This document shows, piece after piece, positions 15,534 through 24,711 of a stretch of DNA of 64,000 nucleotides (position 1 is the stretch's first letter; each line of letters starts with the position of its first letter). The stretch lies in the NCBI RefSeq assembly GCF_029542085.1, contig NZ_CP107036.1, positions 1,302,001 to 1,366,000 on the forward strand. Direction: 5' to 3'. The notes beneath the pieces were generated by a model. It saw only the letters and a list, made by a program, of their open reading frames with translations. It had not been told where the DNA came from and searched no databases. This stretch comes from Sphingobacterium sp. ML3W. GTDB taxonomy: Bacteria > Bacteroidota > Bacteroidia > Sphingobacteriales > Sphingobacteriaceae. The position numbers and the translations under genes were made by a program.

Positions 15534-16460
15534 TCAGAATGGTAGCAATAATTCCTCGCCAAGAATAAACAGTTCTAAACTATCTGCTAAATAGAAACCC
15601 ATACAACGGATCATATTGGGGATATAACCGAAAAACCGCTTAAAGGCCCCCGCAAAATGCGTTGGGTGCTTGTAACCCACCTGTTGGGATATCTGGCTGA
15701 TTTTTAAATCAGTTGTCTTTAGCAAGATTTTAGCCTTATTCATCTTACAGGCCGTCATATAACCAAAAATAGTTTGACCAACATACTTTTTGAAGTTCAG
15801 CTTCAGGTATTGCTCGTTAGTCCCCACCTCCTTTGAAAGGGCTGCAATGGTGTAATTCTGATCCAGATTGTTTTCAATCATTTCTTTGACCAAAAGCACT
15901 TTCTCCTGTTGATCAGCCGGAACTTTTGATCGGGTAGATTTTATATTATTTTGTGTCGAATCTAATAATAGACAGAGGATCATGCTGACTTTTGCCCGCA
16001 AATAGACGCGCATAAGTACATTTTTGAGGCTCGTTTGTTTTAAATCCATCAGCTTGCCGACAATAGCTGGAAAATGGTCTATCAAAAAGTAATTTTGCCC
16101 ATCCTTGAATAGTAGCTCATGCGAAAAGCTCCCTTCCAGACCAACTTCACGTATATATGCATGGTCAAAAGCCAATATAAAATAAGTGCTTTTCTCATTG
16201 CCAGCAATAGCTAAAGTGGCATCGTTTAACTTAATAAATACATTCTGGTTCCTCTGTAATGTCCCCTTTAAACCGTTGTAATGGATCGCTACCTGATCAG
16301 CAAGATTGACAACCAATGCATAAACTTCTGTTTTCAAGCTCACTTCATAATCTGCACAGTTTTCAGCTGCGATCATCCGTAAGCCATTTAATTGTCGATC
16401 TATCACCATTGGCTCTTCTGCCAGATCACCCCTATCTTGATAAATTTCTTTCTGCGTCAT
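15534..16460 (-). CDS. AraC-family regulator, PchR-like layout
   Basis: 308 residues. C-terminal HTH: NYTIAALSKEVGTNEQYLKL and LKISQISQQVGYKHPTHFAG, with the arrangement seen in siderophore regulators such as PchR. The N-terminal half has no recognised domain. It is transcribed away from the TonB receptor at 16567 with 106 bases between starts. A near-ideal Bacteroidota promoter for it overlaps the receptor start (see 16545-16576). Most likely activates the receptor operon in response to a bound siderophore (inference). Confidence 0.88.
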   Translation of the reverse strand: MTQKEIYQDRGDLAEEPMVIDRQLNGLRMIAAENCADYEVSLKTEVYALVVNLADQVAIHYNGLKGTLQRNQNVFIKLNDATLAIAGNEKSTYFILAFDHAYIREVGLEGSFSHELLFKDGQNYFLIDHFPAIVGKLMDLKQTSLKNVLMRVYLRAKVSMILCLLLDSTQNNIKSTRSKVPADQQEKVLLVKEMIENNLDQNYTIAALSKEVGTNEQYLKLNFKKYVGQTIFGYMTACKMNKAKILLKTTDLKISQISQQVGYKHPTHFAGAFKRFFGYIPNMIRCMGFYLADSLELFILGEELLLPF

Positions 16461-16502
16461 CTTGTTTTCGGAATACGTTACTTTCTTGCGTATAATACTT
16501 TT

Positions 16503-16510
16503 TACTTTTG
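16503..16510 (+). promoter_or_regulatory. putative -7 element of the TonB receptor gene
   Basis: TACTTTTG matches TAnnTTTG exactly, about 57 bases upstream of the receptor start at 16567. The -33 candidate (TTTC at 16482) is off-consensus and 17 bases away. Confidence 0.4.
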
Positions 16511-16544
16511 CGTCGCCTTATTTAGATTAAATACAAATAATTGT

Positions 16545-16576
16545 CAAAAATACTGTTATCGTTTCAATGGAACAAA
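16545..16576 (-). promoter_or_regulatory. consensus Bacteroidota promoter for the AraC gene
   Basis: Reverse strand: TTTG at 16576-16573, a 20-base spacer, then TATTTTTG at 16552-16545, matching TTTG-N19/21-TAnnTTTG fully. Transcription would start about 80 bases before the AraC gene at 16460. The -33 element lies inside the first codons of the divergent receptor, so the two promoters interleave. Confidence 0.65.
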
Positions 16577-19032
16577 TAAAATATATATTAACTCTTGCCC
16601 TTACCTGTTCGTTCTATTTTGTATATGCTCAGGTGGCCCGCATTTCCGGTATTGTTCGTGATAACGAGGGAAAAGGCGTCTCCCACGTTACTATTCAGCT
16701 TAAGAATAGTCAACTCGCGACAATGACTGACGCTCAAGGGCATTACCAATTAACGAATGTACCTTACGGTGATCATGTGCTGTTCATTTCCTCACTAGAG
16801 CTATATGCGAAAGAAATCTCCTTTCGCGCTTATCAAAAAAGCCAACATGTCAACATCCGTGTGGAAATGAGAAGCAAAAATGACCTTGAAGAGGTTAAGG
16901 TAGAGCGTAATTCGGCCAAGAAAGAAATGGAGATCGGTGGCTTCGCTGTAGCTGTCGTCGAAACAAAAGAAGCCGCACTGCGCAACCTGACCACCAATGA
17001 GCTCCTCGACCGGACCGTCGGTGTGCGTGTCCGCCAAAATGGTGGCATTGGATCCCAAATTGAATATAATCTCAATGGTATGTCGGGTAGCACGATAGGT
17101 ATATTTTTGGATGGCATAGAGGTCTCTACCTATGGATCTTCGTTTAACCTCAATAATATTCCGCCCGCCATGATTGAGCGCATCGAAGTATACAAAGGGG
17201 TGCTTCCCTCCCATTTGACGGGCGACTATGTGGGCGGAGCAATTAATGTGGTCATGAAAAAAGATGTTGCTCATAACAATGCGACCGTTGCGACTTCTTA
17301 TGGCTCTTTTAATACCTTCAATGCTGATGCAAGCCTCACCCTACGAGATAAAAAAACCGGACTTTCATTTAGAGGTTCCGGCTTTTATACCTACACAGAC
17401 AATAGCTATGAAATGTGGGGGAAATTCTCAAAATATACTGACAGAAATGGGATACTGGCTCGGGATTTCAGGGCCAAAAGATTTAACGATACCTACCGGT
17501 CTGCAGGTGGACGTTTTGAATTTGGTTTTACAGATGTGAAATGGGCAGATCAGTTTTTCTTGGGCTATAATATTTCTGACACCTATAAGGAAATACCCCA
17601 CGGAACAACGACAAATCGGCCCTATGTTGGTCGATTTTCAGAGTATAATGCGGATGTATTCAGCTTAAACTATAGCAAACGTAATCTTTTTGTGGATGGA
17701 CTGACCTTGAATGTCAATGCTGTACGTAGCAAACGCAGCACCTATGTTCAGGATACGGTAACAACATTATACAATTGGGACGGAAATCCGGTGGTGCTGC
17801 ACACGGATTATATGATCGAAAATGGTCTTCCCCCGATTACGATGAAATCACCCAACGGGGCACAACAGGGATTGCCGACGATTACACAGGTAGATCGCAA
17901 AATAACAAATGTTCGTTCAAATTTGGGTTATATGATATTACCAGGCCATCGGGTATCATTCAACCACAAGCTGGAAAAAACAGACCGCGACGATACTAAT
18001 CTCCTAAGGCCAGTCAATAAGGATCTACTGATATTAACAGGCGTTACTAAGAATATTCTATCGGCAAATTATGAAGCACAGACCTTCAATAATAAACTGA
18101 AAACCAATATCCTGGTCAAATATACAGCCAATAGTACCCGTCAGACCAATCCAAATCCGACGTATAACGCCGACGGATCATATACCCTCAATCCAGAAAC
18201 AAAAAAGACCTTTAGCGACAACTTTGGATACGGGGCAACGATTTCATATAATATCTTGCCGAATTTGTTTTTGATTACTTCGATGGAAAATGGTAAAATC
18301 ATGCCCTCAGAAGAACAGATGTTTGGGAATCTCGAAACCAATATATTGCCCAACCTCAATCTTACGCCCGAGAAAAATATAAATTATAATCTGGGTTTCC
18401 GACTGGCAAATATAATATTTGACCAACATCGATTTTCGTTCTATGGCAGTGCCTTCTGGCGAAACGGCTACGACAAGATCACCCGTCATACAGTTGATAG
18501 TATTGTAACGGACTCCGATCTGGATATTCAGGCATCCGCTTTTGTCAATCTTGGTCGCACGCAATCCAGAGGTGTGGAAGCTGAGTTGATCTATGTTTTT
18601 GACAACAAGCTTAATGTCATGGTCAATTTTTCCAAATTCAATGCCCTTTACAAGCGACAATTCGACAAAGCCGGACGTGCAGATGACCGGTACAATCTAC
18701 AGATTCCAAACGAACCTTATTTTACAGTGAACGCAAATGCGCAGTATCGTTTGGACAATGTCTTTCAAAAGCGAGCTATCATGAACCTGTATTATAATAT
18801 GGGCTACGTTGGGCATTACGATATCGCATGGCATCCTTCTGAAGGGAGCCTCACCCCTAGTCAGTTTGTGCATGATCTAGGGCTTAGCTATCGCTTTCCC
18901 TCCGGAAAACTAGTGGCAAGTTTTGACACAAAAAATATATTTAATACGGCGTTGTATGACAACTTTGGTGTCCAGAAACCCGGAAGAGCATTCTACATCA
19001 AACTTAATTACACGATTAGCAAATTCTTATAA
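16567..19032 (+). CDS. TonB-dependent outer-membrane receptor (siderophore type)
   Basis: 821 residues. Signal peptide (LTCSFYFVYAQ), then a carboxypeptidase-regulatory-like domain (ISGIVRDNEGKGVSHV, TDAQGHYQLTNVPYG), a plug domain (LRNLTTNELLDRTVGVRV, IFLDGIEVSTYG, PPAMIERIEVYKGVLP, GGAINVVMKK) and a long beta barrel ending in the family-typical aromatic C-terminus (YIKLNYTISKFL). It is followed after 14 bases by a DUF4374 lipoprotein, the arrangement seen in xenosiderophore uptake operons. The ligand cannot be read from sequence but AraC regulators and a SIP reductase nearby point to a ferric siderophore. Confidence 0.92.
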   Translation: MEQIKYILTLALTCSFYFVYAQVARISGIVRDNEGKGVSHVTIQLKNSQLATMTDAQGHYQLTNVPYGDHVLFISSLELYAKEISFRAYQKSQHVNIRVEMRSKNDLEEVKVERNSAKKEMEIGGFAVAVVETKEAALRNLTTNELLDRTVGVRVRQNGGIGSQIEYNLNGMSGSTIGIFLDGIEVSTYGSSFNLNNIPPAMIERIEVYKGVLPSHLTGDYVGGAINVVMKKDVAHNNATVATSYGSFNTFNADASLTLRDKKTGLSFRGSGFYTYTDNSYEMWGKFSKYTDRNGILARDFRAKRFNDTYRSAGGRFEFGFTDVKWADQFFLGYNISDTYKEIPHGTTTNRPYVGRFSEYNADVFSLNYSKRNLFVDGLTLNVNAVRSKRSTYVQDTVTTLYNWDGNPVVLHTDYMIENGLPPITMKSPNGAQQGLPTITQVDRKITNVRSNLGYMILPGHRVSFNHKLEKTDRDDTNLLRPVNKDLLILTGVTKNILSANYEAQTFNNKLKTNILVKYTANSTRQTNPNPTYNADGSYTLNPETKKTFSDNFGYGATISYNILPNLFLITSMENGKIMPSEEQMFGNLETNILPNLNLTPEKNINYNLGFRLANIIFDQHRFSFYGSAFWRNGYDKITRHTVDSIVTDSDLDIQASAFVNLGRTQSRGVEAELIYVFDNKLNVMVNFSKFNALYKRQFDKAGRADDRYNLQIPNEPYFTVNANAQYRLDNVFQKRAIMNLYYNMGYVGHYDIAWHPSEGSLTPSQFVHDLGLSYRFPSGKLVASFDTKNIFNTALYDNFGVQKPGRAFYIKLNYTISKFL

Positions 19033-19046
19033 AAAACAAAAGTGAT

Positions 19047-20417
19047 ATGAAAAAAAATCTATTAAAAACTGTTCTATTCGGTGCATTGGCTGCGTCGGTA
19101 ACCTTAGGTAGCTGTAGTAAAGATAGTGGGAATCCCGGCGCGGTAGTACCTCCAGAGGAAAAACCTACTGACAACAGATGGATTACATTGACAGCTGCAC
19201 TAAAATTGACAAACGATGGTGACGGTAATGGCGGTACAATGGCCTATGCTATTTCACCTGATCAAGCTATTGACCCTGCTTTTGAGCTTGATGTTTTTAA
19301 TGGCAAAGGCTTGAAATTTGATTCACCAAGAACCTCACGTATACAGGCATCCGCAGATGGAAAATTTTTATATGATATCCAATATACGGGAACTGACGGT
19401 GGCATTTTCCAGAAATATGCAGTAAATGGTGCGGAAAAATATGTGAAAAGTGGCAATGAAGTGAATGCAGCTGTTATTTTAGGCACCTCACCACGTTGGG
19501 TGAAATCAGCTGAAGGGATAGGTATCGGTGTAAGTGCAACAACACAGACATCTTTTACAGGTACATTTCCAGCAGTAACTTTTGGCAATATCAAGTCTAC
19601 AGCCACTGTAGCATCTATCAATCTTGATAATCCAAGTATTTTAAATACAGCTTCATTTACTATTCCATTTACCGATGAGCAATTGGCTCAAGGTTATTCG
19701 ATCGGCCGTATTGATGTACCGATCATCAACCAGGCAAAGAATAAAGTCTATATAGGCTGTAATATTTCGAAAGTGAATCCGAAGGGAACTCCTAGTCAGA
19801 ATCAGGAAACAGGTGTAGTTTCTTGGCCAAGTGATGCCGCCAACATTGCTGGTACTGTAACCTTGGTTGTTGACTATCCTTCGTTTAAAAATCCGAAATT
19901 AATCTGGTCTACACAAAGTAAATATGGTAATAATGGTTACCGTACCATGACCCAGTATATTGCTGAAGATGGCCATGTTTATCAATCCACTGGCGCAAAT
20001 ACAACGAGCTATCCACATATCTTGCGTATTGACAAAAATACTAATGATTATGACAACAGCTATGTATTCGATCTGTCAAAAGCACTAGGCGTTAGTGGTC
20101 TTGCTGGAATAAAAGCCTGGAAATACCTAGGTCAAGGTAAAGCTTTTGTCCTATATGACATTGATAAAAAAGGTGGTTATTTGGCGCTAATAGACCTCAA
20201 TGCGAAAACAGCAACTAAAATTGCCACAGAATATGAGTCTAAATTAAACTTTGATCAACAGCAAAGTATTGCTCAGGTAGGCGACAACGTGTATGTTCCA
20301 TTGACACCTATCAGCGAAGCCGGAAATGTATTTGTTTACAACTGGAAAACTGGCAAATTGACGAAAGGTGCCAAGTTATTGAACGGTACAGGACATCGTT
20401 ATATCGGTGCTTATTAA
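19047..20417 (+). CDS. DUF4374 surface lipoprotein (XusB-like)
   Basis: 456 residues with lipobox LGSCSK. Repeated blade-like strands (SRIQASADGKFLYDIQY, TMTQYIAEDGHVYQST, LGQGKAFVLYDIDKKGG, GKLTKGAKLLNG) fit a beta-propeller as proposed for DUF4374. A related lipoprotein, XusB of Bacteroides thetaiotaomicron, binds ferric siderophores beside its TonB receptor XusA (established knowledge, recalled without lookup). This gene follows the receptor by 14 bases, consistent with a XusA-XusB pair. No PepSY reductase (XusC) follows; the next gene is on the other strand. A hairpin terminator follows. Confidence 0.82.
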   Translation: MKKNLLKTVLFGALAASVTLGSCSKDSGNPGAVVPPEEKPTDNRWITLTAALKLTNDGDGNGGTMAYAISPDQAIDPAFELDVFNGKGLKFDSPRTSRIQASADGKFLYDIQYTGTDGGIFQKYAVNGAEKYVKSGNEVNAAVILGTSPRWVKSAEGIGIGVSATTQTSFTGTFPAVTFGNIKSTATVASINLDNPSILNTASFTIPFTDEQLAQGYSIGRIDVPIINQAKNKVYIGCNISKVNPKGTPSQNQETGVVSWPSDAANIAGTVTLVVDYPSFKNPKLIWSTQSKYGNNGYRTMTQYIAEDGHVYQSTGANTTSYPHILRIDKNTNDYDNSYVFDLSKALGVSGLAGIKAWKYLGQGKAFVLYDIDKKGGYLALIDLNAKTATKIATEYESKLNFDQQQSIAQVGDNVYVPLTPISEAGNVFVYNWKTGKLTKGAKLLNGTGHRYIGAY

Positions 20418-20445
20418 TACGATATTTATCGTATAGCACAACAAA

Positions 20446-20477
20446 AATGGCCGTTCTGTAAAATCAGAGCGGCCATT
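20446..20477. terminator. terminator of the receptor operon
   Basis: Arms AATGGCCG and CGGCCATT, extended by an inner CTG/CAG pair, with a six-base loop, located between convergent genes. A second small palindrome, TACGATA-TT-TATCGTA, precedes it at 20418-20433. Confidence 0.7.
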
Positions 20478-20519
20478 CTGGTAATGAAACTTATTACGAT
20501 ATCGTTTAAAATCAGTACA

Positions 20520-22748
20520 TCAACTTACAGTTTCTGGTAAATAAGCTTCCATCTTCAGCCTCGCCAATAAATAACTTATGGTCGATTCTGCACCCTGGTT
20601 AATATTTACAGTACGCTCTTCTAGGCCATCAAAACAACCACCCGTCACCGGATTATAAACAATTTGCTGGATATGATTGCGCCCCAGGAACCATTCGAAT
20701 GCTGTCCGTATCGTATTTTTATAGTTTTCATCTTTTGTATGTCTATAAAACCTATCCAGCGCAATAATGGTATAGGCAACATCGATGGGCTGTTCCCCTC
20801 CTTTGGGTTGAGCTCTCGGCTGATCGCGTTGTGCCCAGCCTTTATTGGAAATAACATGGATTTCGTCATCAACAATAATTCTGCTCAATAGAAAATCAAA
20901 GGATTGATAAGCAATGTCACGATATCTCTTATCACCAGCTGACTCGTAGGCAGCCAACAATGCCTCCGGAATCACGCTATTGCCATAGGTCATGTAGGAT
21001 TCGTACCATTGCCAATCGGCGGTACTTTCATACTCAAACATGGCTACCAAGCGGTCGGCTAAAACTTCTATGATCGCTTTATAATTATTGCCTTTCATAA
21101 AACTTAAGCCCTTTATCGTAAAGGCCATTGATCGTGTTGAATAATAAACTAGCGCATGCTTAGAAGCTCGCTCCAAAAGTTCAATAGCAGGTTTGACTAT
21201 TCGCTCGGGTAACAGATTGGCTAATCCAACCACCTCTCCCAATGCCCACACAGCACGTCCATTGGCATCCTCGAGATTCTCCTGCTCGTTTTGCAGGGTA
21301 AAATTACCATCAATATCTACATAGTTCAAAAAGGTACCATCATCCTGCATACAATAAGCTATAAAGTCCAGGTACTTCTTGATCAAGCCAAGGTCCTCCT
21401 GAGATTCGTATAATTTATAATGATGTAACATCGCAATAAGGGCCCGCGCATTGTCATCCAATGCATAGCCACTGGTTAGGTCAGGCATACTGATATCTGC
21501 AAATTGAACAAATGCTCTTTCCGTTGACATCCGAAACATATGGTCTAGATTGAGCGGGGGAATAGAATACAGCATATCCCTTTTTTCGTCAATAAGGAGT
21601 TCAAATAGATTGACATGGGCTATGGCTACATTTTGCCAGGAGGTTTTGACCATTTTTTGAAGATTCACATGGCGGATTTTCTCTAGTCTCGGTGTATCGT
21701 CCAAAATTTGATTAACGGCGTCAGCGAGTTGATCCGATGCTCCAAAATCGATCATCGTGCCCATATCTGCTTTCAGAACCTCCCTGACATGGGGAATCGG
21801 TGTCGAAACGATAGGACAGCCCGAACTCAAGGCATAAGAAAATGTACCGCTCACCGCTTGGAGGGGATCTTTTGATGTGAAGAGATATACATCGGTGATG
21901 GATAGATAGGCTAATAGTGACTCTATCGAAAGAAATTCATTCACAAACCTGACATGATCAGCTATTCCCTGTTGATTTATTATTTCCTGTAGTTGATTTC
22001 TGTAGGTCTCCCCTTCCCATTGCAACAAGGTGGGGTGTGTCTGTCCTAAAATAAGAAATAGCACATTTGGATTTTGTTTAATAATAGCGGGAAGTGCATA
22101 TAATGTTGTTTCAATACTTTTGCTGGGCCCTAGTAGACCAAAGGTGCTCAGCACTTTCTTGCCCAGTAGATTATATCGCTCTAGTGTTGCCTGTTTATTT
22201 GTTGCGGGAGCCAAATGCGTCCCATGTGCGATCACTGTGATTTTATTCGGAGCGATTTTATAAGCGTTAATAAGAATATCCGCAGAATTTTGAGTCATGA
22301 CGACGATCTGTGAACAATATTCCGCAATGGCGGATACTTGGTCGCGTAGGGCACTGTCTGGTGATGGTAGTACCGTATGAAAAGTAACTACAATCGTGAT
22401 CTGCGTTGCGTAAAGTGCTGAAACAAGCGATCTGAACCTGGCCTCCTGACCAGCGAATAAACCGAATTCATGTTCAATGCACACTATATCGATATTTTTG
22501 TAGTGTTGAATATTTTCAAATAAAGTATCAAATGAAACCGGATCCCCGATCTCCAGTATACCTAGTGGAGCCTGATCATAATTAGCCTGATCCCGAGTCT
22601 CTACGATTGGTATCGGAATAAGGTCATATGAATCCTCAAATTTACTTGAAATGGCTTTCATCAAATCTGTTGTGTAGGTGGCAATACCGCAGGCGCGAGG
22701 GGGAAAAGTTGATAGGAACGCAATTCCTCTTTTCGTCGTTGAAATCAT
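20520..22748 (-). CDS. GT4-type glycosyltransferase fused to a six-hairpin domain
   Basis: 742 residues in two parts. Residues 1-400 are a GT-B glycosyltransferase: FPPRACGIATYTTDLM at the start, HEFGLFAGQE, FGLLGPSKSIETTLYA and a donor-site segment TSKDPLQAVSGTFSYALSSG. In the usual EX7E motif the first Glu is Asp and the second is replaced by Thr, so catalysis may be altered. Residues 410-742 are an alpha-helical toroid resembling glycosidases or epimerases: GYALDDNARALIAMLHHY, EDANGRAVWALGE, YGNSVIPEALLAAYES. The domain order is consistent with a two-step glycan enzyme (inference). It is monocistronic. Confidence 0.78.
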   Translation of the reverse strand: MISTTKRGIAFLSTFPPRACGIATYTTDLMKAISSKFEDSYDLIPIPIVETRDQANYDQAPLGILEIGDPVSFDTLFENIQHYKNIDIVCIEHEFGLFAGQEARFRSLVSALYATQITIVVTFHTVLPSPDSALRDQVSAIAEYCSQIVVMTQNSADILINAYKIAPNKITVIAHGTHLAPATNKQATLERYNLLGKKVLSTFGLLGPSKSIETTLYALPAIIKQNPNVLFLILGQTHPTLLQWEGETYRNQLQEIINQQGIADHVRFVNEFLSIESLLAYLSITDVYLFTSKDPLQAVSGTFSYALSSGCPIVSTPIPHVREVLKADMGTMIDFGASDQLADAVNQILDDTPRLEKIRHVNLQKMVKTSWQNVAIAHVNLFELLIDEKRDMLYSIPPLNLDHMFRMSTERAFVQFADISMPDLTSGYALDDNARALIAMLHHYKLYESQEDLGLIKKYLDFIAYCMQDDGTFLNYVDIDGNFTLQNEQENLEDANGRAVWALGEVVGLANLLPERIVKPAIELLERASKHALVYYSTRSMAFTIKGLSFMKGNNYKAIIEVLADRLVAMFEYESTADWQWYESYMTYGNSVIPEALLAAYESAGDKRYRDIAYQSFDFLLSRIIVDDEIHVISNKGWAQRDQPRAQPKGGEQPIDVAYTIIALDRFYRHTKDENYKNTIRTAFEWFLGRNHIQQIVYNPVTGGCFDGLEERTVNINQGAESTISYLLARLKMEAYLPETVS

Positions 22749-22985
22749 TGTTGATTATTTATGTGAAGTCCTTGCATACGATCGTCTTGTATCTTTAACA
22801 AGGTGCTGCACGTAGGGAGGTTCTATAAATGTACACAAATAAAACGAGTATTTCGATTTTTTCAGTTGTGATGAAATTTAACTTTATTTATACATTGATG
22901 ATCAATTATATTTTGTAACTTCACCGTAGCCAATCACTAAAGATTGGAAATTAAGTACAAGCATATTTCCCGCGTAAAAAATCAC

Positions 22986-24047
22986 ATGTCCCAGTCTGTT
23001 AAATTCGACAATGTAAATACATTGTTTTCTAAAGCTTTAAAGCAAAAAATCAATCACTATTTTATAAATTCATCAAAACAAAAAACCGGTAATCGAAGAA
23101 TTTATTTGAAAGCTTCCATTCTATTGACCACCTTTATCCTGCTCTATATTCTTTTGGTATTCGTTCCGCTTCATTGGAGCATTGCTATCTTATTATGCGT
23201 CATTTTCGGAGCCAATCTTGCTGCGATAGGCTTCAATATTATGCATGATGCAGGCCACAATTCGTTTTCGGACAATAAACGACTGAATACCGTACTGTCC
23301 TATTCGCTCAATCTCTTGGGAGGCAACATTTATTTCTGGAAACTCAAACACAATATTGCCCATCATACCTATACCAATATCGACGGTGAGGATCATGATA
23401 TCGAGGTCAAATTCATGCGTATACACCATGATCAAAAATTAAAAAAACATCACCGCTATCAGCGCTTTTACTTTCCGCTGTTATACGGTATCTCCTATCT
23501 CGCCTGGATCTTTTATCAGGATTATGAAAAATACTTCCGTGGTCGTATGGGCAATGATAAGGAGCAGTTTCATTTTCCTGTCAGAGAACGTGTTATTTTT
23601 TGGGTAAGTAAGCTGATCCATTTTACGCTATTTGTGGTTGTTCCCGTTCTATTTGTCGGCTGGCTACCTACGCTAATTGGCCTATTGATCGCCGGTGTGG
23701 TGTGTGGAATGAGCTTAGCAACTGTATTCCAATTGGCCCATGTCGTTTCGGGAACGGAATTCAAGACCATAGAAGCCTCACGGGTGGATGAAGAATGGAT
23801 GATTCATCAGATCCAGTCAACTGCTAACTTTGCTACCAAGAGCAAAGTATTGACCTGGTTGCTTGGAGGCCTTAATTTTCAGGTTGAGCATCACTTATTT
23901 CCAAAAATTAGCCATGTACACTATCCGGCGCTTAATCGCATTGTGAAACAAACATGCGAGGAGTATAAATTACAATATAACGAATTTAAAACATTCTGGG
24001 CTGCTTTCAGGTCGCATATAGGTGTTATTCATGCGATGTCCAGGTAA
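22986..24047 (+). CDS. membrane fatty-acid desaturase
   Basis: 353 residues starting MSQSVKFDNVN; an upstream TTG would add 14 residues and is not favoured. Four or more hydrophobic helices. The three histidine boxes of the front-end/linoleoyl-CoA type desaturases are clear: HDAGHNSF, HNIAHHTYTNIDGEDHD and QVEHHLFP. They bind the di-iron centre. No cytochrome b5 domain is fused. It acts on lipid-linked acyl chains in the inner membrane, adjusting unsaturation, possibly with temperature. It is divergent from the GT4 fusion gene. Confidence 0.9.
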   Translation: MSQSVKFDNVNTLFSKALKQKINHYFINSSKQKTGNRRIYLKASILLTTFILLYILLVFVPLHWSIAILLCVIFGANLAAIGFNIMHDAGHNSFSDNKRLNTVLSYSLNLLGGNIYFWKLKHNIAHHTYTNIDGEDHDIEVKFMRIHHDQKLKKHHRYQRFYFPLLYGISYLAWIFYQDYEKYFRGRMGNDKEQFHFPVRERVIFWVSKLIHFTLFVVVPVLFVGWLPTLIGLLIAGVVCGMSLATVFQLAHVVSGTEFKTIEASRVDEEWMIHQIQSTANFATKSKVLTWLLGGLNFQVEHHLFPKISHVHYPALNRIVKQTCEEYKLQYNEFKTFWAAFRSHIGVIHAMSR

Positions 24048-24095
24048 GCTGAACGGCATTTTATGATAAAGCTCCATTAGGAATAGGCAATAATT

Positions 24096-24142
24096 AAAGC
24101 TCCTTTTTCTGCACAGATACATTGTGCCAGAAAAGGAGCTTT
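24096..24142. terminator. strong bidirectional terminator
   Basis: Arms AAAGCTCCTTTTTCTGCACA and TGTGCCAGAAAAGGAGCTTT form an almost perfect stem with one unpaired T and a C/C mismatch, around a short GATACAT loop. It lies between the convergent desaturase and the gene ending at 24160. Confidence 0.85.
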
Positions 24143-24159
24143 GATACTATATCGAGATA

Positions 24160-24606
24160 TTAATGATGTCTTCGCATCGCTTTTATGGCCAGCCCGGCGG
24201 CCATTCCACCGATGACATACCAGGATACGGTCATTATTTTTGTCCGTTCGGTCTTTTTTATCGGCTGGGTATCTAGTCCAGCCTGCTCCGGGATTGTCAA
24301 TGTTGCCAGGCCCACCACTGTACCGAGCAAGGCTCCTCTGAGAATGATATGTTTGTCGCCGCCATATCCGATCATGGTATACAACATTGCGTTTGAGGCG
24401 ATATCAGCACCAAAGGTAGCAGCCACCAGGGCATTTCCCTTTGGCGGTTCAAATCCTGCAGCACTTACCGTCTTTTTCATCGCTTCCTCGCCGACTTCAT
24501 CAATTGCCGGCGCTTCTGTGTCAAATCTTTTTGCAACGCTATGGATTACATTGAGGATTACCGCTCCGATCAAGCCACCCAGCATATTTTTATTAAATAC
24601 ATTCAT
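24160..24606 (-). CDS. small membrane protein, unknown
   Basis: 148 residues from MNVFNKNMLGGLIGA; a TTG further upstream is not favoured. About three hydrophobic stretches: GGLIGAVILNVIHSVA, VVGLATLTIP-containing and VSWYVIGGMAAGLAI. An amphipathic acidic segment (FDTEAPAIDEVGEEAMKK) separates the first two. The C-terminus is basic (KAMRRHH). No family recognised. It lies 105 bases downstream of the YoaK-like gene on the same strand. Confidence 0.7.
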   Translation of the reverse strand: MNVFNKNMLGGLIGAVILNVIHSVAKRFDTEAPAIDEVGEEAMKKTVSAAGFEPPKGNALVAATFGADIASNAMLYTMIGYGGDKHIILRGALLGTVVGLATLTIPEQAGLDTQPIKKTERTKIMTVSWYVIGGMAAGLAIKAMRRHH

Positions 24607-24711
24607 TGTTTTATGTGTTAATTTCTCTATGCCCTGCAAATTTGCTTACAGATTACATGGAGAACATCGGGCATCACAAAATAGTTCAGCTTGTTGCGAT
24701 CTTTTTAACTG

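Noticed and set aside
22944..22985. Longer start for the desaturase
   Set aside because: It begins with TTG and adds a poorly supported leader; the ATG at 22986 gives the usual N-terminus.
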